DNA of 32,672 nucleotides, taken from positions 1 to 32,672 of the forward strand of contig JAHBSW010000028.1 of NCBI GenBank assembly GCA_019638935.1, given 5' to 3'. This document shows positions 1 through 7,649 of this stretch, piece by piece. The notes under the pieces are model-generated. The model ran no database searches. It was not told the origin of the DNA and saw only the letters and a list, made by a program, of their open reading frames with translations. This DNA is from Cryobacterium sp. (GTDB lineage Bacteria; Actinomycetota; Actinomycetes; Actinomycetales; Microbacteriaceae). The number at the start of each line of letters is the position of its first letter. Position 1 is the stretch's first letter. Made by a program: the position numbers and the translations under genes.

Positions 1-186
1 GAGCTCCCGGGATGAGGGATCCCCCACCGCGCGGGTGAGCAGTTCGACCTCGATGCCGCGCGCGGCGAGCTCACGCGCCGTGGCGAGGATCGACACGTTC
101 ATTCCGCCGGCATCCCCGGTGCCCGCTCGCGCGGTGGGGTTCGTGTGCATCGAGACCATTGCGATGCGTTCCGGGGTCGGAGCCAT
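1..186 (-). CDS. MshA-like GT4 glycosyltransferase, N-terminal fragment
   Basis: The gene runs off the left edge; only the first 62 codons are present, reading leftward from ATG at 186. The N-terminus has the pattern M-V-S-M-H-T-N-P followed by T-G-D-A-G-G-M-N-V, which is the nucleotide-sugar-binding glycine loop of MshA-type GT-B glycosyltransferases (D-inositol 3-phosphate glycosyltransferase, mycothiol pathway). Family members transfer GlcNAc or other sugars from an activated donor in the cytoplasm. Whether this is true MshA or a paralogue cannot be decided, because the acceptor- and donor-binding C-terminal domain is outside the window. It is divergent from the next gene with about 70 bp between the starts, and I see no clear Shine-Dalgarno. 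Confidence 0.8.
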   Translation of the reverse strand, partial: MAPTPERIAMVSMHTNPTARAGTGDAGGMNVSILATARELAARGIEVELLTRAVGDPSSREL

Positions 187-257
187 GGAGACACTGTATG
201 GGTTTCCTGGGCTCCCCTGCATCGACCCGAGCCGTTGCCACCCGCGATACTTGACTC

Positions 258-779
258 GTGGCCGACCAGCCTTCGCCAGCACCGAGCTCGCCCCAGCGCG
301 AACCGATTCGCGTGCGCCTCGGCCGCCGTGTCGAACGCACGGCCGGCAGGCTCACCCGCGCCGTGGCGCGCGTTGACTGGTTGCGCCGCGCGATCCTGCA
401 CCCGATCATCGCCCGACCCGGCTACTGGCTCGCGACCGGTTGCGGCTTCGTATGGGGAGGCGCGCTGGGCCTTGGCCGCATCCGTCGCCACCGCATCCGT
501 CACCCCGAGGCGCTCTGGGTCGCACGGAAACTGCCCCGGTGGGCATTCGGAAGGGGTGGCACGACTATCGGCGCGGTATACCTCACGCACGACGCCCTCG
601 CGCCAGAGGTTCTCGAGCACGAGGCGGTGCACCGCGCGCAGTGGAGAAAGTACGGGCTTGCGCTCATCCCGCTCTACATCGCGGCGGGCCAGGATGGCAC
701 GAAGAACCGCTTCGAGATCGAGGCGGGTCTCGAGCGGGGCGGCTACGTTCGCCGCCGGCCGCAGCGCGACCCGAACTAG
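258..779 (+). CDS. Conserved actinobacterial HExxH-motif protein, function unknown
   Basis: This 173-aa protein starts at GTG 258 with no obvious ribosome binding site. The N-terminal 40 residues are basic and proline-rich. Residues 42-75 carry a moderately hydrophobic, glycine-rich stretch. The C-terminal half has [11 protein letters not shown] near residue 118, a zincin-style HExxH signature, followed about 30 residues later by an F-E-I-E-A-G-L-E segment that could supply a third ligand. I recognise the overall form from uncharacterised actinobacterial proteins but cannot assign a substrate. It is convergent with the downstream amidase and shares a palindromic intergenic element with it. 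A metallopeptidase-like fold is an inference from the motif alone. Confidence 0.75.
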   Translation: MADQPSPAPSSPQREPIRVRLGRRVERTAGRLTRAVARVDWLRRAILHPIIARPGYWLATGCGFVWGGALGLGRIRRHRIRHPEALWVARKLPRWAFGRGGTTIGAVYLTHDALAPEVLEHEAVHRAQWRKYGLALIPLYIAAGQDGTKNRFEIEAGLERGGYVRRRPQRDPN

Positions 780-805
780 GGCACGCCGACCGGAACCCGA
801 TCACG

Positions 806-871
806 CGATGCGGTCTTTCCGTCGCGATGCGGTGGTTCGCACTCTCGAATCGCGACGGAAAGACCGCATCG
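806..871. repeat. 23-bp perfect inverted repeat with 20-nt loop between convergent genes
   Basis: Bases 806-828 are exactly the reverse complement of 849-871. The loop 829-848 begins by repeating the first bases of the left arm (GCGATGCGGT occurs at 805-814 and again at 824-833). It lies between two convergent stop codons (779 and 876), so it could act as a bidirectional terminator. It has no flanking T-run, and its perfect 23-bp arms are longer than a usual terminator stem. A REP-like or small mobile palindrome is the alternative. Confidence 0.75.
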
Positions 872-875
872 TGGC

Positions 876-2321
876 TCAGTCGAACCAGACGGGCGGGTGC
901 CGGTCACCCCACCCACAGACGCTCTCCAACTGCGCGCCAAGCGACACGAGCGCGTGCTCCCCGCCCGCACGCCCGATCAACTGCACAGCCACCGGAAGGC
1001 CGTCGCTCGACTCGGTGACCGGCAGCGTCATCGCGGGCAGCCCCGACACGTTGACGAACGAGGTGAAGGGCGTGAACTGCACCTGCTGTTCGAAGTTGCG
1101 CACCGGATCGCTCGAGTACCACCCCAGCTCACGAGGCGACAGGGCGAGCGCGGGGGTGAGCACGGCGTCGTACGGTGCGAACTGGGCGATGAGTGACCGT
1201 TCGAAGTCGGCGAAACCACGCAGTGCCGTGGCGAGATCCCGCGCCGTGATCGTTCGCCCCTTCTCGATGAGCCACCGCGTGAGCGGCTCGAGCAGGTCGA
1301 GCTGCTCGCCCTCCGCCGGAATGGTGCTCGCCCCCGACTGCCAGACCGTCGTGAAGTGCTCCGAGTACGTTGTCGGCCACGCCGGTGACAGCCGATGGAT
1401 GCGGTGACCACGGCCCTGAAGCTCTCGCACCGCGAGCTCCAAGGCGGCGGTCGCTTCGTCGTCGAGCTCGATGTCGACAGTCGCGCTCCACGGCGAGGTG
1501 GTGACGACGGCGAGGTCGAGGGGCCCGGGACTGGCCGCCACGGCGGCGACCTCCAGGGTCGAGTTCCACTCGCGCGGCGCGCGCACCGTGAACGGGTAGG
1601 GGCCGGTGCGGGGTCCCTCGAGCAGCATCGCGTCGAGCAGCATCGCGGCGTCGGCCACGGTGCGTGCGAGCGGGCCGGGCACGGCCAGTCCGCCGAGCCC
1701 GTCGAGGGCGGTGCCCGAGGGCACGAGACCCCGTGACGGTTTGATGCCGACGAGTCCTGTTGCGGCTGCCGGGATGCGAATGGATCCCCCGCCGTCGGAG
1801 CCGGGTGCAACGGGCAGGAGTCCCGCTGCGACGGCGACGGCTGCTCCGCCGCTGGAGCCGCCGGGGCCGAGCGCGAGACTCCACGGATTGCGCGCGGGCG
1901 CGGCAACACGATTCTCCGTGTAGGAGGGCATGCCGAACTCGGGGGTGTTCGTCTTGCCGAGGCTCACTCCCCCGGCATCATCGAGGGCGAGCGCGAGGGC
2001 GTCGGAGACCTCGGGCACGAAGTCGGCGAACAGTCGTGATCCGAAGGTCGTGCGCACGCCCGCGCGCTGCACGAGATCCTTGTCGGCGAGTGGCAGACCC
2101 CACAGCGGTTGCGGCGCCAGCCGAGGGTCTCGCCTCACGCCCTCGAGCTGCGCGGCGCGTTCGAGCGCGGCATCCGGGGTCACCGTGATGAACGCGCCGA
2201 GCGACTCGCCCAGCCGCTCGATGCGGTCGAGGTAGTGCCGGGCGAGCTCGGTGGGAGTGAGCTCGCCGCTGGCAAGGGCATCGCGCTGGGCCCGGGCGCT
2301 GAGGTCGTGCAATCGCGTCAC
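876..2321 (-). CDS. Amidase signature family hydrolase
   Basis: This 481-aa protein has the complete amidase-signature catalytic triad: Lys81 in L-A-D-K-D, cis-Ser156 in G-P-G-G-S-S-G-G, and nucleophile Ser180 in G-S-D-G-G-G-S-I-R-I-P. The 24-residue gap between the two serines is the family's usual spacing. It hydrolyses an amide bond in the cytoplasm; the substrate is unknown. It is related to GatA, but with no gatB or gatC nearby a free-standing amidase is more likely than a tRNA amidotransferase subunit. The annotated GTG start abuts a GAGGAG ribosome site, so TTG three codons further in (about 2312) may be the real start. It is divergent from the GntR-ABC operon. Confidence 0.92.
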   Translation of the reverse strand: MTRLHDLSARAQRDALASGELTPTELARHYLDRIERLGESLGAFITVTPDAALERAAQLEGVRRDPRLAPQPLWGLPLADKDLVQRAGVRTTFGSRLFADFVPEVSDALALALDDAGGVSLGKTNTPEFGMPSYTENRVAAPARNPWSLALGPGGSSGGAAVAVAAGLLPVAPGSDGGGSIRIPAAATGLVGIKPSRGLVPSGTALDGLGGLAVPGPLARTVADAAMLLDAMLLEGPRTGPYPFTVRAPREWNSTLEVAAVAASPGPLDLAVVTTSPWSATVDIELDDEATAALELAVRELQGRGHRIHRLSPAWPTTYSEHFTTVWQSGASTIPAEGEQLDLLEPLTRWLIEKGRTITARDLATALRGFADFERSLIAQFAPYDAVLTPALALSPRELGWYSSDPVRNFEQQVQFTPFTSFVNVSGLPAMTLPVTESSDGLPVAVQLIGRAGGEHALVSLGAQLESVCGWGDRHPPVWFD

Positions 2322-2345
2322 TCCTCGAGCCTAGAGCGCATCGAC

Positions 2346-2390
2346 TTGACACGAGCGGCGTTAGCTGGTTAGTTAGTCATGTAACTAACC
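2346..2390 (+). promoter_or_regulatory. Promoter overlapped by GntR/YtrA-type palindromic operator
   Basis: A perfect -35 hexamer TTGACA lies at 2346-2351. About 17-18 bp downstream is a weaker -10 (TTAGTT or TAGTTA, near 2369-2375). Overlapping the -10 is a perfect 9-bp inverted repeat, GGTTAGTTA at 2367-2375 and TAACTAACC at 2382-2390, separated by GTCATG. This is the expected layout for repression by a dimeric GntR-family protein, and the first gene downstream encodes one, so autoregulation is inferred. Confidence 0.8.
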
Positions 2391-2453
2391 AATGAAGCCT
2401 GATGACGCTGTGCGCACACCCATCGAGCAGACCCGATAGGAGAGGAGGTGCAC

Positions 2454-2810
2454 GTGGACGAGTCGCGCCCCATCTTCCTCCAGCTCGCTGAACAGATCGA
2501 GAACGACATCATCAGCGGAGCGCTTCCCGAAGAGTCGCAGGTTCCCTCGACCAACGAGTACGCCGCGTTCCACCGCATCAACCCGGCCACCGCCGGAAAA
2601 GGCGTGAACGTGCTCGTCGACGCGGGAATCCTCTACAAGAAGAGGGGAATCGGAATGTTCGTCTCCGCCGGCGCGCGCACGGTCATCGTGGGCACTCGCC
2701 GCGAGCAGTTTCACACCGACTACATCGAGCCGCTACTCGGCGAGGCCGCAAAGCTCGGCATCGACCGCGAACAGCTCATCTCCATGATTCGAAAGGAACC
2801 CACCTCATGA
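2454..2810 (+). CDS. GntR family (YtrA subfamily) transcriptional regulator
   Basis: An 118-aa protein with an N-terminal winged helix of the GntR type (start of helix 1 at P-I-F-L-Q-L-A-E-Q-I, recognition region around V-P-S-T-N-E-Y-A) and only a short C-terminal tail, the size of YtrA-subfamily regulators rather than FadR or HutC types. I chose GTG 2454 because the strong GGAGAGGAGG ribosome site (2439-2448) sits 5 nt before it; a GTG at 2448 would lie inside that site. Its stop overlaps the ATG of the ABC ATPase (ATGA), so the three genes form a coupled operon. YtrA-type regulators usually repress an adjacent ABC exporter and respond to envelope-active compounds; the effector here is unknown. 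Confidence 0.92.
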   Translation: MDESRPIFLQLAEQIENDIISGALPEESQVPSTNEYAAFHRINPATAGKGVNVLVDAGILYKKRGIGMFVSAGARTVIVGTRREQFHTDYIEPLLGEAAKLGIDREQLISMIRKEPTS

Positions 2811-3697
2811 ACGCCGCCATCGAGGTCTCGAACCTCTCCCGGCACTTCGGTGACATTCGCGCCGTCGACAACGTCAGCTTCACCGTCACCGAGGGCGGCA
2901 TCTACGGCCTACTCGGTCGCAACGGCGCGGGAAAGACCACGCTCATGCAGCTGCTCACGGCGCAGGACTTCGCAACGAGCGGCACGATCAAGATCTTCGG
3001 CGAAAGCCCCGTCGAGAACGCCAGCGTGCTGCAACACATCTCGTTCATCAAAGAAAGCCAGAAGTACCCCGACGACTTCAAGGTCAAGCACGTGCTGAAG
3101 AGCGCGCCCTGGTTCTTCCGCAACTGGGATGCCGATTTCGCGAACTCCCTCGTCAGCGACTTCCGCCTGCCGACCGACCGTCGCATCAAGAAGCTCTCGC
3201 GCGGTCAGCTCTCGGCCGTGGGCGTCATCGTCGGTCTCGCCTCGCGCGCGCCGCTCACCTTCTTCGACGAGCCCTACCTCGGGCTCGATGCGGTTGCTCG
3301 CCAGCTGTTCTACGACCGCCTGCTCGAGGACTACAGTCAGCACCCTCGCACGGTAGTGCTCTCCACGCACCTCATCGATGAAGTGAGCAACCTGCTCGAG
3401 CACGTCATCGTGATCGACGACGGTCGCATCATCGTCGACGAATCAGCCGAGTCGCTGCGGGGCACCGCCGCGACCGTGGCCGGAACGAAGACCGCCGTCG
3501 ACGCGTTCGCCACCGGGCGTCGCGTGCTTCACCGCGAGAACGTGGGCGGTCTCGCCTCCGTCACCGTCGATGCGCTGAGCCCGACGGATCGCGCGGCGGC
3601 GGCGAAGGCGGGCCTCGAGCTCTCCCCCGTCTCCCTCCAACAACTCATCGTCAGGTTGACCAACACCTCTGAAAAGGAATTCGAGCAGAGCGCATGA
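2807..3697 (+). CDS. ABC transporter ATP-binding protein
   Basis: This 296-aa nucleotide-binding subunit has Walker A G-R-N-G-A-G-K-T at residues 37-44, a variant signature L-S-R-G-Q at 130-134, Walker B L-T-F-F-D-E at 150-155 and an H-loop in V-L-S-T-H-L-I-D-E. The Gly-to-Arg change in the signature motif is tolerated in this subfamily. About 90 residues after the core form a short C-terminal domain as in other YtrB-like or multidrug-type ATPases. It acts at the cytoplasmic face with the downstream permease. Start and stop both overlap their neighbours by 4 nt (ATGA). The likely role is export or lipid-directed transport under the upstream GntR regulator. Confidence 0.93.
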   Translation: MNAAIEVSNLSRHFGDIRAVDNVSFTVTEGGIYGLLGRNGAGKTTLMQLLTAQDFATSGTIKIFGESPVENASVLQHISFIKESQKYPDDFKVKHVLKSAPWFFRNWDADFANSLVSDFRLPTDRRIKKLSRGQLSAVGVIVGLASRAPLTFFDEPYLGLDAVARQLFYDRLLEDYSQHPRTVVLSTHLIDEVSNLLEHVIVIDDGRIIVDESAESLRGTAATVAGTKTAVDAFATGRRVLHRENVGGLASVTVDALSPTDRAAAAKAGLELSPVSLQQLIVRLTNTSEKEFEQSA

Positions 3698-4494
3698 GCA
3701 CGACAATCACACACTCCCCGGTCGCGCACGAGACCCCGTCCAGCGACCAGCACACGATCAGCGCGGTTCAGCGCATCGCCAACGTCGCCAAGCTCCACCT
3801 CGTCAACCGAGGCGCCGTGCTGTGGCTGCCACTCTTCATCATGTCGGTCATCTGGGTGTCCAGCATGCTCATCTGGTGGATCGTCAGCGTGTTGATCGAG
3901 CGTGCCGGCGGTTCACCCGACGGCGAGGGTCCCGTCATCATGGGCGGAGCGAACTCGTTCCTCGTGATCTACATGCTTGTCGTCGCGGTACAGGCCATCA
4001 ACCTCACGTTCCCGTTCGCACAGGGCTACAGCGTCACGAGGCGCGACTTCTACCTCGGCAGCGCGCTGACCTTTCTCGGTCTCTCACTCTTCTATGCCGT
4101 GCTCATGTCTGGCCTTGCCTGGCTTGAAGCAGCAACGGGCGGTTGGGGGCTGAACGGCTACATGTTCGGCCTCGGGATGCTGGGCATAGTCGAGCTGGCC
4201 CCGACGTTCTACGTGTACCTGCTGGCGCTCCTGCTGTTCTTCTTCGTGGGTGCGGCCGTCGCTGCGATGTACGTGCGCTGGCGCGCCTGGGGTGTCGTGG
4301 GCTTCTTCACCGCGCTCGGGTTCCTCGTCATCGGACTCATCGCGCTCGCGACATTCACCGACAACTGGGGTGTCGTGGGCGAGTGGCTCGTGGCAAACGG
4401 TGCCGTCGGCGTCGCACTGTGGTCGCTCATCGTCACTGCGGCTGCGGGTGTCGCCGGGTTCTTCATCCTGCGTCACGCGACACCGCGCGCGTAG
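3694..4494 (+). CDS. ABC transporter permease, six predicted TM segments
   Basis: A 266-aa polytopic membrane protein. Hydrophobic segments lie roughly at residues 44-72, 88-110, 128-150, 162-190, 197-217 and 230-258. A basic/polar N-terminal tail of about 40 residues precedes the first. There is no periplasmic binding protein nearby, and the short loops are those of a small ABC-2-like export permease. It overlaps the ATPase stop by ATGA and is the last gene of the GntR-controlled operon, ending just before a terminator-like hairpin. The substrate cannot be read from the sequence. Confidence 0.88.
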   Translation: MSTTITHSPVAHETPSSDQHTISAVQRIANVAKLHLVNRGAVLWLPLFIMSVIWVSSMLIWWIVSVLIERAGGSPDGEGPVIMGGANSFLVIYMLVVAVQAINLTFPFAQGYSVTRRDFYLGSALTFLGLSLFYAVLMSGLAWLEAATGGWGLNGYMFGLGMLGIVELAPTFYVYLLALLLFFFVGAAVAAMYVRWRAWGVVGFFTALGFLVIGLIALATFTDNWGVVGEWLVANGAVGVALWSLIVTAAAGVAGFFILRHATPRA

Positions 4495-4510
4495 ACCGCT
4501 CACGGCGCTC

Positions 4511-4547
4511 GGATGCGGGTCGGGCCTTGCGGGCCGACCCGGCATCC
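4511..4547 (+). terminator. Terminator-like hairpin after GntR-ABC operon
   Basis: GGATGC (4511-4516) plus GGGTCGG (4517-4523) pair with CCGACCC (4534-4540) and GCATCC (4542-4547), giving 13 base pairs with one bulged G and a 10-nt apical loop. It begins 16 nt after the permease stop. There is no T-run, which is common for high-GC actinobacterial terminators. Confidence 0.6.
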
Positions 4548-4575
4548 CCCGGTCTCACGGCAACTCGCGGCGCTT

Positions 4576-4618
4576 CCTGGGAGTTCGCTCGATCACGCGC
4601 ACCGGGCGCACTCCCAGG
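4576..4618. promoter_or_regulatory. Inverted repeat upstream of the LCP gene
   Basis: CCTGGGAGT at 4576-4584 is perfectly repeated in inverse at 4610-4618 (ACTCCCAGG), 25 nt apart. It ends 23 bp before the LCP start codon. A -10-like TAGCAT follows at 4630-4635, placing a putative transcription start at or next to the GTG at 4642 (leaderless). It could be an operator or part of the preceding terminator region. Confidence 0.4.
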
Positions 4619-4641
4619 TGCCCACCCGTTAGCATTCTCGG

Positions 4642-5910
4642 GTGACCAGTGAGAGCACCCGGCGCGAGCGAGCACGGCCCGCAGCGCTCCGGCCGATAGC
4701 GCGCCACGGCAAGCTCCGTCGGAGTCGAGCGTGGACGACGGTGCTCGCACTGGCAGGCGCATCGCTCGCGATCGTGCTCGTCAGCGCGACGATCGTCGCC
4801 GGTGTCGCCGTCTGGAACGTGGCGAACGCGATCAAACCCGGCGTGACCCTCATCGGCGAAACCGAGGGTCCGCCGCCGAACATCGGGGCCTACGAGGGCG
4901 GAATCAACCTGCTCATCGTGGGCAGTGACAGCGGCGAGGGTGACGCGCAGTTCGGCAATAGAGACGGTGCCATGCTGAACGACGTCAACATCCTCGTTCA
5001 TGTCGCACAGGACCACTCCAGCGCCACGGTGGTGAGCTTTCCGCGCGACATGTTCGTGCCTGTTCCAGCGTGCCCCAACGAGAACGGCGGAACGTACCGG
5101 GCCATCTCCTCCGCGAAGATCAACACGACGCTCATCCGGGGCGGCCTCGCGTGCGTGGTTGCCACCGTCGAGGCGTTCACCGGTATCAGCATCGAATTCG
5201 CGGCGAAGGTCGAGATGGGCGGTGTCATCCAGATGTCGAACGCCGTCGGCGGTGTCGAGGTCTGCGTTGCCAAGGCTATCCGCGATCGTCAGATCGGGCT
5301 CTACCTCGACGCGGGCACGCACACGCTGGAGGGCTGGGAAGCCCAGCTGTTTCTCCGCAGCCGCTACGGCGTGACCGGAGGAACCGATGTCGCGCGCATC
5401 AACAACCAGTACGTGTTCCTGTCATCGCTCGTGCGCAAGGTCAAAAGCGACGAGGTGCTCGGCAACCCCCTCGCGGTGTACCAGCTCGCTCTCGCAGCGG
5501 CCGACAACATGCAGCTCTCGAACAGCCTGCGCAACATCAACACGCTCATGGCGATCGGCCTCACCGTCAAGGACATTCCGCTCGAGAACATCGTCTTCGC
5601 GCAGTACCCGACCACATTCGGCGGCGGTGGACTCGTTGCCAACAGGTCGATCGGCAATGTGCTCATCGATGCGATCAAGGCCGACCTTCCCGTGATGGTC
5701 GCCGGCACCGGTGCCGGCGCCGTTCTCGACGAGAACCAGCCCGTGCCGACGCCGAGTCCTTCCGCGTCTCCTGAGCCTTCCGGTTCGCCGAGCGCCGATC
5801 CGGTGGAGAGCTCGGCTCCGCCCGTCGAGGCGGTGGCCCTTCCCCACCAGATCACGGGCCAGAGCGCCGCGCAGAGCACCTGCAGCACCGGCCAGACTGC
5901 GGGGGGCTAG
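4642..5910 (+). CDS. LCP (LytR-CpsA-Psr) family cell-wall glycopolymer ligase
   Basis: A 422-aa membrane-anchored protein. A basic N-terminus precedes one transmembrane helix at about residues 31-55. The extracellular LCP domain follows (about 85-330), with G-S-D-S-G-E near 93-98, S-F-P-R-D-M-F with the conserved Arg-Asp, and K-I-N-T-T-L. The family transfers teichoic acid, arabinogalactan or similar glycopolymers from polyprenyl phosphate carriers to peptidoglycan on the outer face of the membrane. The C-terminus is a Pro/Ser-rich low-complexity tail of about 80 residues. Start GTG 4642 lacks a ribosome site and may be leaderless, with TAGCAT 7 nt upstream. Confidence 0.93.
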   Translation: MTSESTRRERARPAALRPIARHGKLRRSRAWTTVLALAGASLAIVLVSATIVAGVAVWNVANAIKPGVTLIGETEGPPPNIGAYEGGINLLIVGSDSGEGDAQFGNRDGAMLNDVNILVHVAQDHSSATVVSFPRDMFVPVPACPNENGGTYRAISSAKINTTLIRGGLACVVATVEAFTGISIEFAAKVEMGGVIQMSNAVGGVEVCVAKAIRDRQIGLYLDAGTHTLEGWEAQLFLRSRYGVTGGTDVARINNQYVFLSSLVRKVKSDEVLGNPLAVYQLALAAADNMQLSNSLRNINTLMAIGLTVKDIPLENIVFAQYPTTFGGGGLVANRSIGNVLIDAIKADLPVMVAGTGAGAVLDENQPVPTPSPSASPEPSGSPSADPVESSAPPVEAVALPHQITGQSAAQSTCSTGQTAGG

Positions 5911-5954
5911 ACCGCCGAGGGCCAATCCGTCGGGGGGGAGCCCGGACGCGGCCC

Positions 5955-6320
5955 CTACTCGAGCTCTTCGCGCAGTCGGCGCAGCAGCATGTCGAACTCG
6001 GCGGGCGCCTTCTCCAACTGCCCGCGTCCGACAGGCTTGCCGAAGCGCTTCTCCCGACCACTCGTGTTGACGAGATAGTGCTCGACGAGCGAGCCCCTCT
6101 CGTCAGGCACCACGCGATACTCCGCGCGGTACCACCAACCGCCCTGGGCGACCACGAGGCTTCGGCTTGCGTCTGCGAGAAAGTCGCTGCGCGCATCCGG
6201 ACCGGGGTCGAGGATGCGTGTGATCGCCTCGAAAACGGGCTTGGGGCGTGCGCAGACATGGCCGTCGAATCGAGCCAGCACGACGGAGTGCTCGGGGCGC
6301 TCTCGGGGTGCTTCAGCCAT
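5955..6320 (-). CDS. Small SRPBCC/START-like hypothetical protein
   Basis: A 121-aa soluble protein. I place the start at ATG 6320 because the coding character begins there; the open frame continues upstream but reads as an out-of-frame shadow of the neighbouring peptidase gene. A hydrophobic-aromatic strand pattern (S-V-V-L-A-R-F-D-G-H-V, then G-G-W-W-Y-R-A-E-Y-R-V-V-P) and a C-terminal amphipathic helix ending M-L-L-R-R-L-R-E-E-L-E resemble the SRPBCC helix-grip fold. No catalytic motif is visible and the ligand is unknown. It is convergent with the LCP gene and follows the SipW cluster on the same strand with a 31-bp gap. Confidence 0.65.
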   Translation of the reverse strand: MAEAPRERPEHSVVLARFDGHVCARPKPVFEAITRILDPGPDARSDFLADASRSLVVAQGGWWYRAEYRVVPDERGSLVEHYLVNTSGREKRFGKPVGRGQLEKAPAEFDMLLRRLREELE

Positions 6321-6351
6321 GGTCTCGACTGTATCGCGTGTGGGTGCGCAG

Positions 6352-6909
6352 TCAGGTGTCGTCTCGGCGCCGGCGAGACACCAGCCAGTGCGTGAGCTGG
6401 TATCCGGCGTACAAGAACAGTCCCGTCGCGAAAACGGGGATGGCCCAGGCGCGAACCTCCGCGCTGACGAAATTGTTGACGTACCCGATCCACGGAATCG
6501 CGTACCACACCTTGCCTCGGATCTGAACCGGCTGAACGGCGGCAGCATCCGGGCTCGCGTTGTTATCGCCCTTGGTCAGGAACCGGCGGTCGCCGTCGCT
6601 GCTGCTGATGACCGAGACCACGCGGTGCGTGACGACCTCGGGCTTTCCCGACGCGATCTGGTAGGTGATGGCGTCACCGATGCGAATGTCGGCCTCGTCG
6701 ATCGGCTTGACGATGACGAGAGTACCGGGCGGATAGGTCGGCTCCATGGAGCTCGTCAGCACGGTCATCGGCGTGGAACCGGTGACCGCGGGCACGACGA
6801 TCGCAAGCGCACCCAGCAGGGCGACGAGACCGAGCAGGCCGATGCTGAGTCCGACGCCGAGGTAGTACAGCACACCGTGCTCTCTGATGCGGGTGCGGCG
6901 GCCGCTCAT
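6352..6909 (-). CDS. sipW: Signal peptidase I, SipW/ER (Ser-His) type
   Basis: A 185-aa membrane peptidase. TM1 spans about residues 17-42 and a C-terminal TM about 158-178. The catalytic region shows Ser54 in T-S-S-M-E-P-T, His95 in V-V-T-H-R-V-V (in place of the bacterial Lys) and Asp115 in T-K-G-D-N-N, the Ser/His arrangement of SipW and archaeal/ER signal peptidases. SipW-type enzymes process proteins with a dedicated signal-peptide class, such as TasA. Here it is the last gene of an operon whose first three genes encode proteins with that signal class. ATG 6909 overlaps the preceding stop (ATGA), which fixes the start; the longer open frame upstream is not used. Confidence 0.93.
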   Translation of the reverse strand: MSGRRTRIREHGVLYYLGVGLSIGLLGLVALLGALAIVVPAVTGSTPMTVLTSSMEPTYPPGTLVIVKPIDEADIRIGDAITYQIASGKPEVVTHRVVSVISSSDGDRRFLTKGDNNASPDAAAVQPVQIRGKVWYAIPWIGYVNNFVSAEVRAWAIPVFATGLFLYAGYQLTHWLVSRRRRDDT

Positions 6910-7649
6910 GCAAGATCCTCCTGATACTGCTGCTCTGCCAGTTCGCGCTCGTCGCGTCGTCGCAACCAGCCTGCCGCGACCCAGTGCATCCCAGCGCCGA
7001 GTGCGAGAGCGGTGAGCAGGATCACGAGAAGGTACTCCTCGTAGAGCTGCCACGTATTGGGAATGACGCCGAGACCCACGATGGTCGCGATGCGGTTGTC
7101 GAACGGAGTGAGCTCGATCATCGTGTCAGGGGAGCCGCAGTCGGTCGGTGGGACTTGGCCGAGTCCGGTGCCGCTGAGCTCGATACCCAGCCGAAACTGC
7201 GCCGTCGCGCCCTGCGCCTGCGTACCGCTCAGGTCGGCGAGCGCGAGCGTCGTAACCACGGGCACCGACTCGCCTTCGCCCAGTGCTCCTTCGAAGAGAA
7301 CTCGACACGGGGTGGCCGTGCTCACAGCCGCCGCGGGCCCAGCCACGCCATCGACCGCGAGGGCGATGCTCAGGGCATCGGCGAACACGGGGTTCGTCGA
7401 CGTGACGTCCTGCAGCACGATGCGCAAGAGGCCCGGCTCGTCTCCCGTGTTGCGTACGGAGAATTCGGCGCTCGCGCTCGACCGGGGCACGAGCGCCACA
7501 CTGTCGAAGAGCGGCGCGCTGAGGTCCGAACCCCACGTCGTGCCGTCAGAGCTCACGGCGATCTCGCCCGCGGCGAAGGCGGGAGTCGCCCCGGGAACGG
7601 CCAGCATCAATCCGAGAACGAGCGCGGAGATTCCAGGTACTTTCCTCAT
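6906..7649 (-). CDS. Secreted, C-terminally membrane-anchored protein of SipW cluster
   Basis: A 247-aa protein with a conventional Sec signal peptide (M-R-K, hydrophobic core, A-F-A before A-G-E, cleavage near residue 26). An extracellular beta-rich domain follows with F-S-V-R-N-T-G-D-E-P, the conserved-turn pattern seen in TasA/CalY-like proteins. A single TM helix near 213-233 is followed by a basic, glutamate-rich cytoplasmic tail. It lacks the A-L-W signature of the three upstream exported proteins, so a standard signal peptidase probably processes it. ATG 7649 overlaps the preceding stop by ATGA. It may anchor or scaffold the other exported proteins; that role is inferred from position only. 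Confidence 0.8.
   Translation of the reverse strand: MRKVPGISALVLGLMLAVPGATPAFAAGEIAVSSDGTTWGSDLSAPLFDSVALVPRSSASAEFSVRNTGDEPGLLRIVLQDVTSTNPVFADALSIALAVDGVAGPAAAVSTATPCRVLFEGALGEGESVPVVTTLALADLSGTQAQGATAQFRLGIELSGTGLGQVPPTDCGSPDTMIELTPFDNRIATIVGLGVIPNTWQLYEEYLLVILLTALALGAGMHWVAAGWLRRRDERELAEQQYQEDLA

Noticed and set aside
145-1407. 420-aa plus-strand open frame
   Set aside because: It overlaps the HExxH protein and the amidase on the opposite strand or another frame; its Arg/Ser-rich composition is the usual shadow in high-GC DNA.
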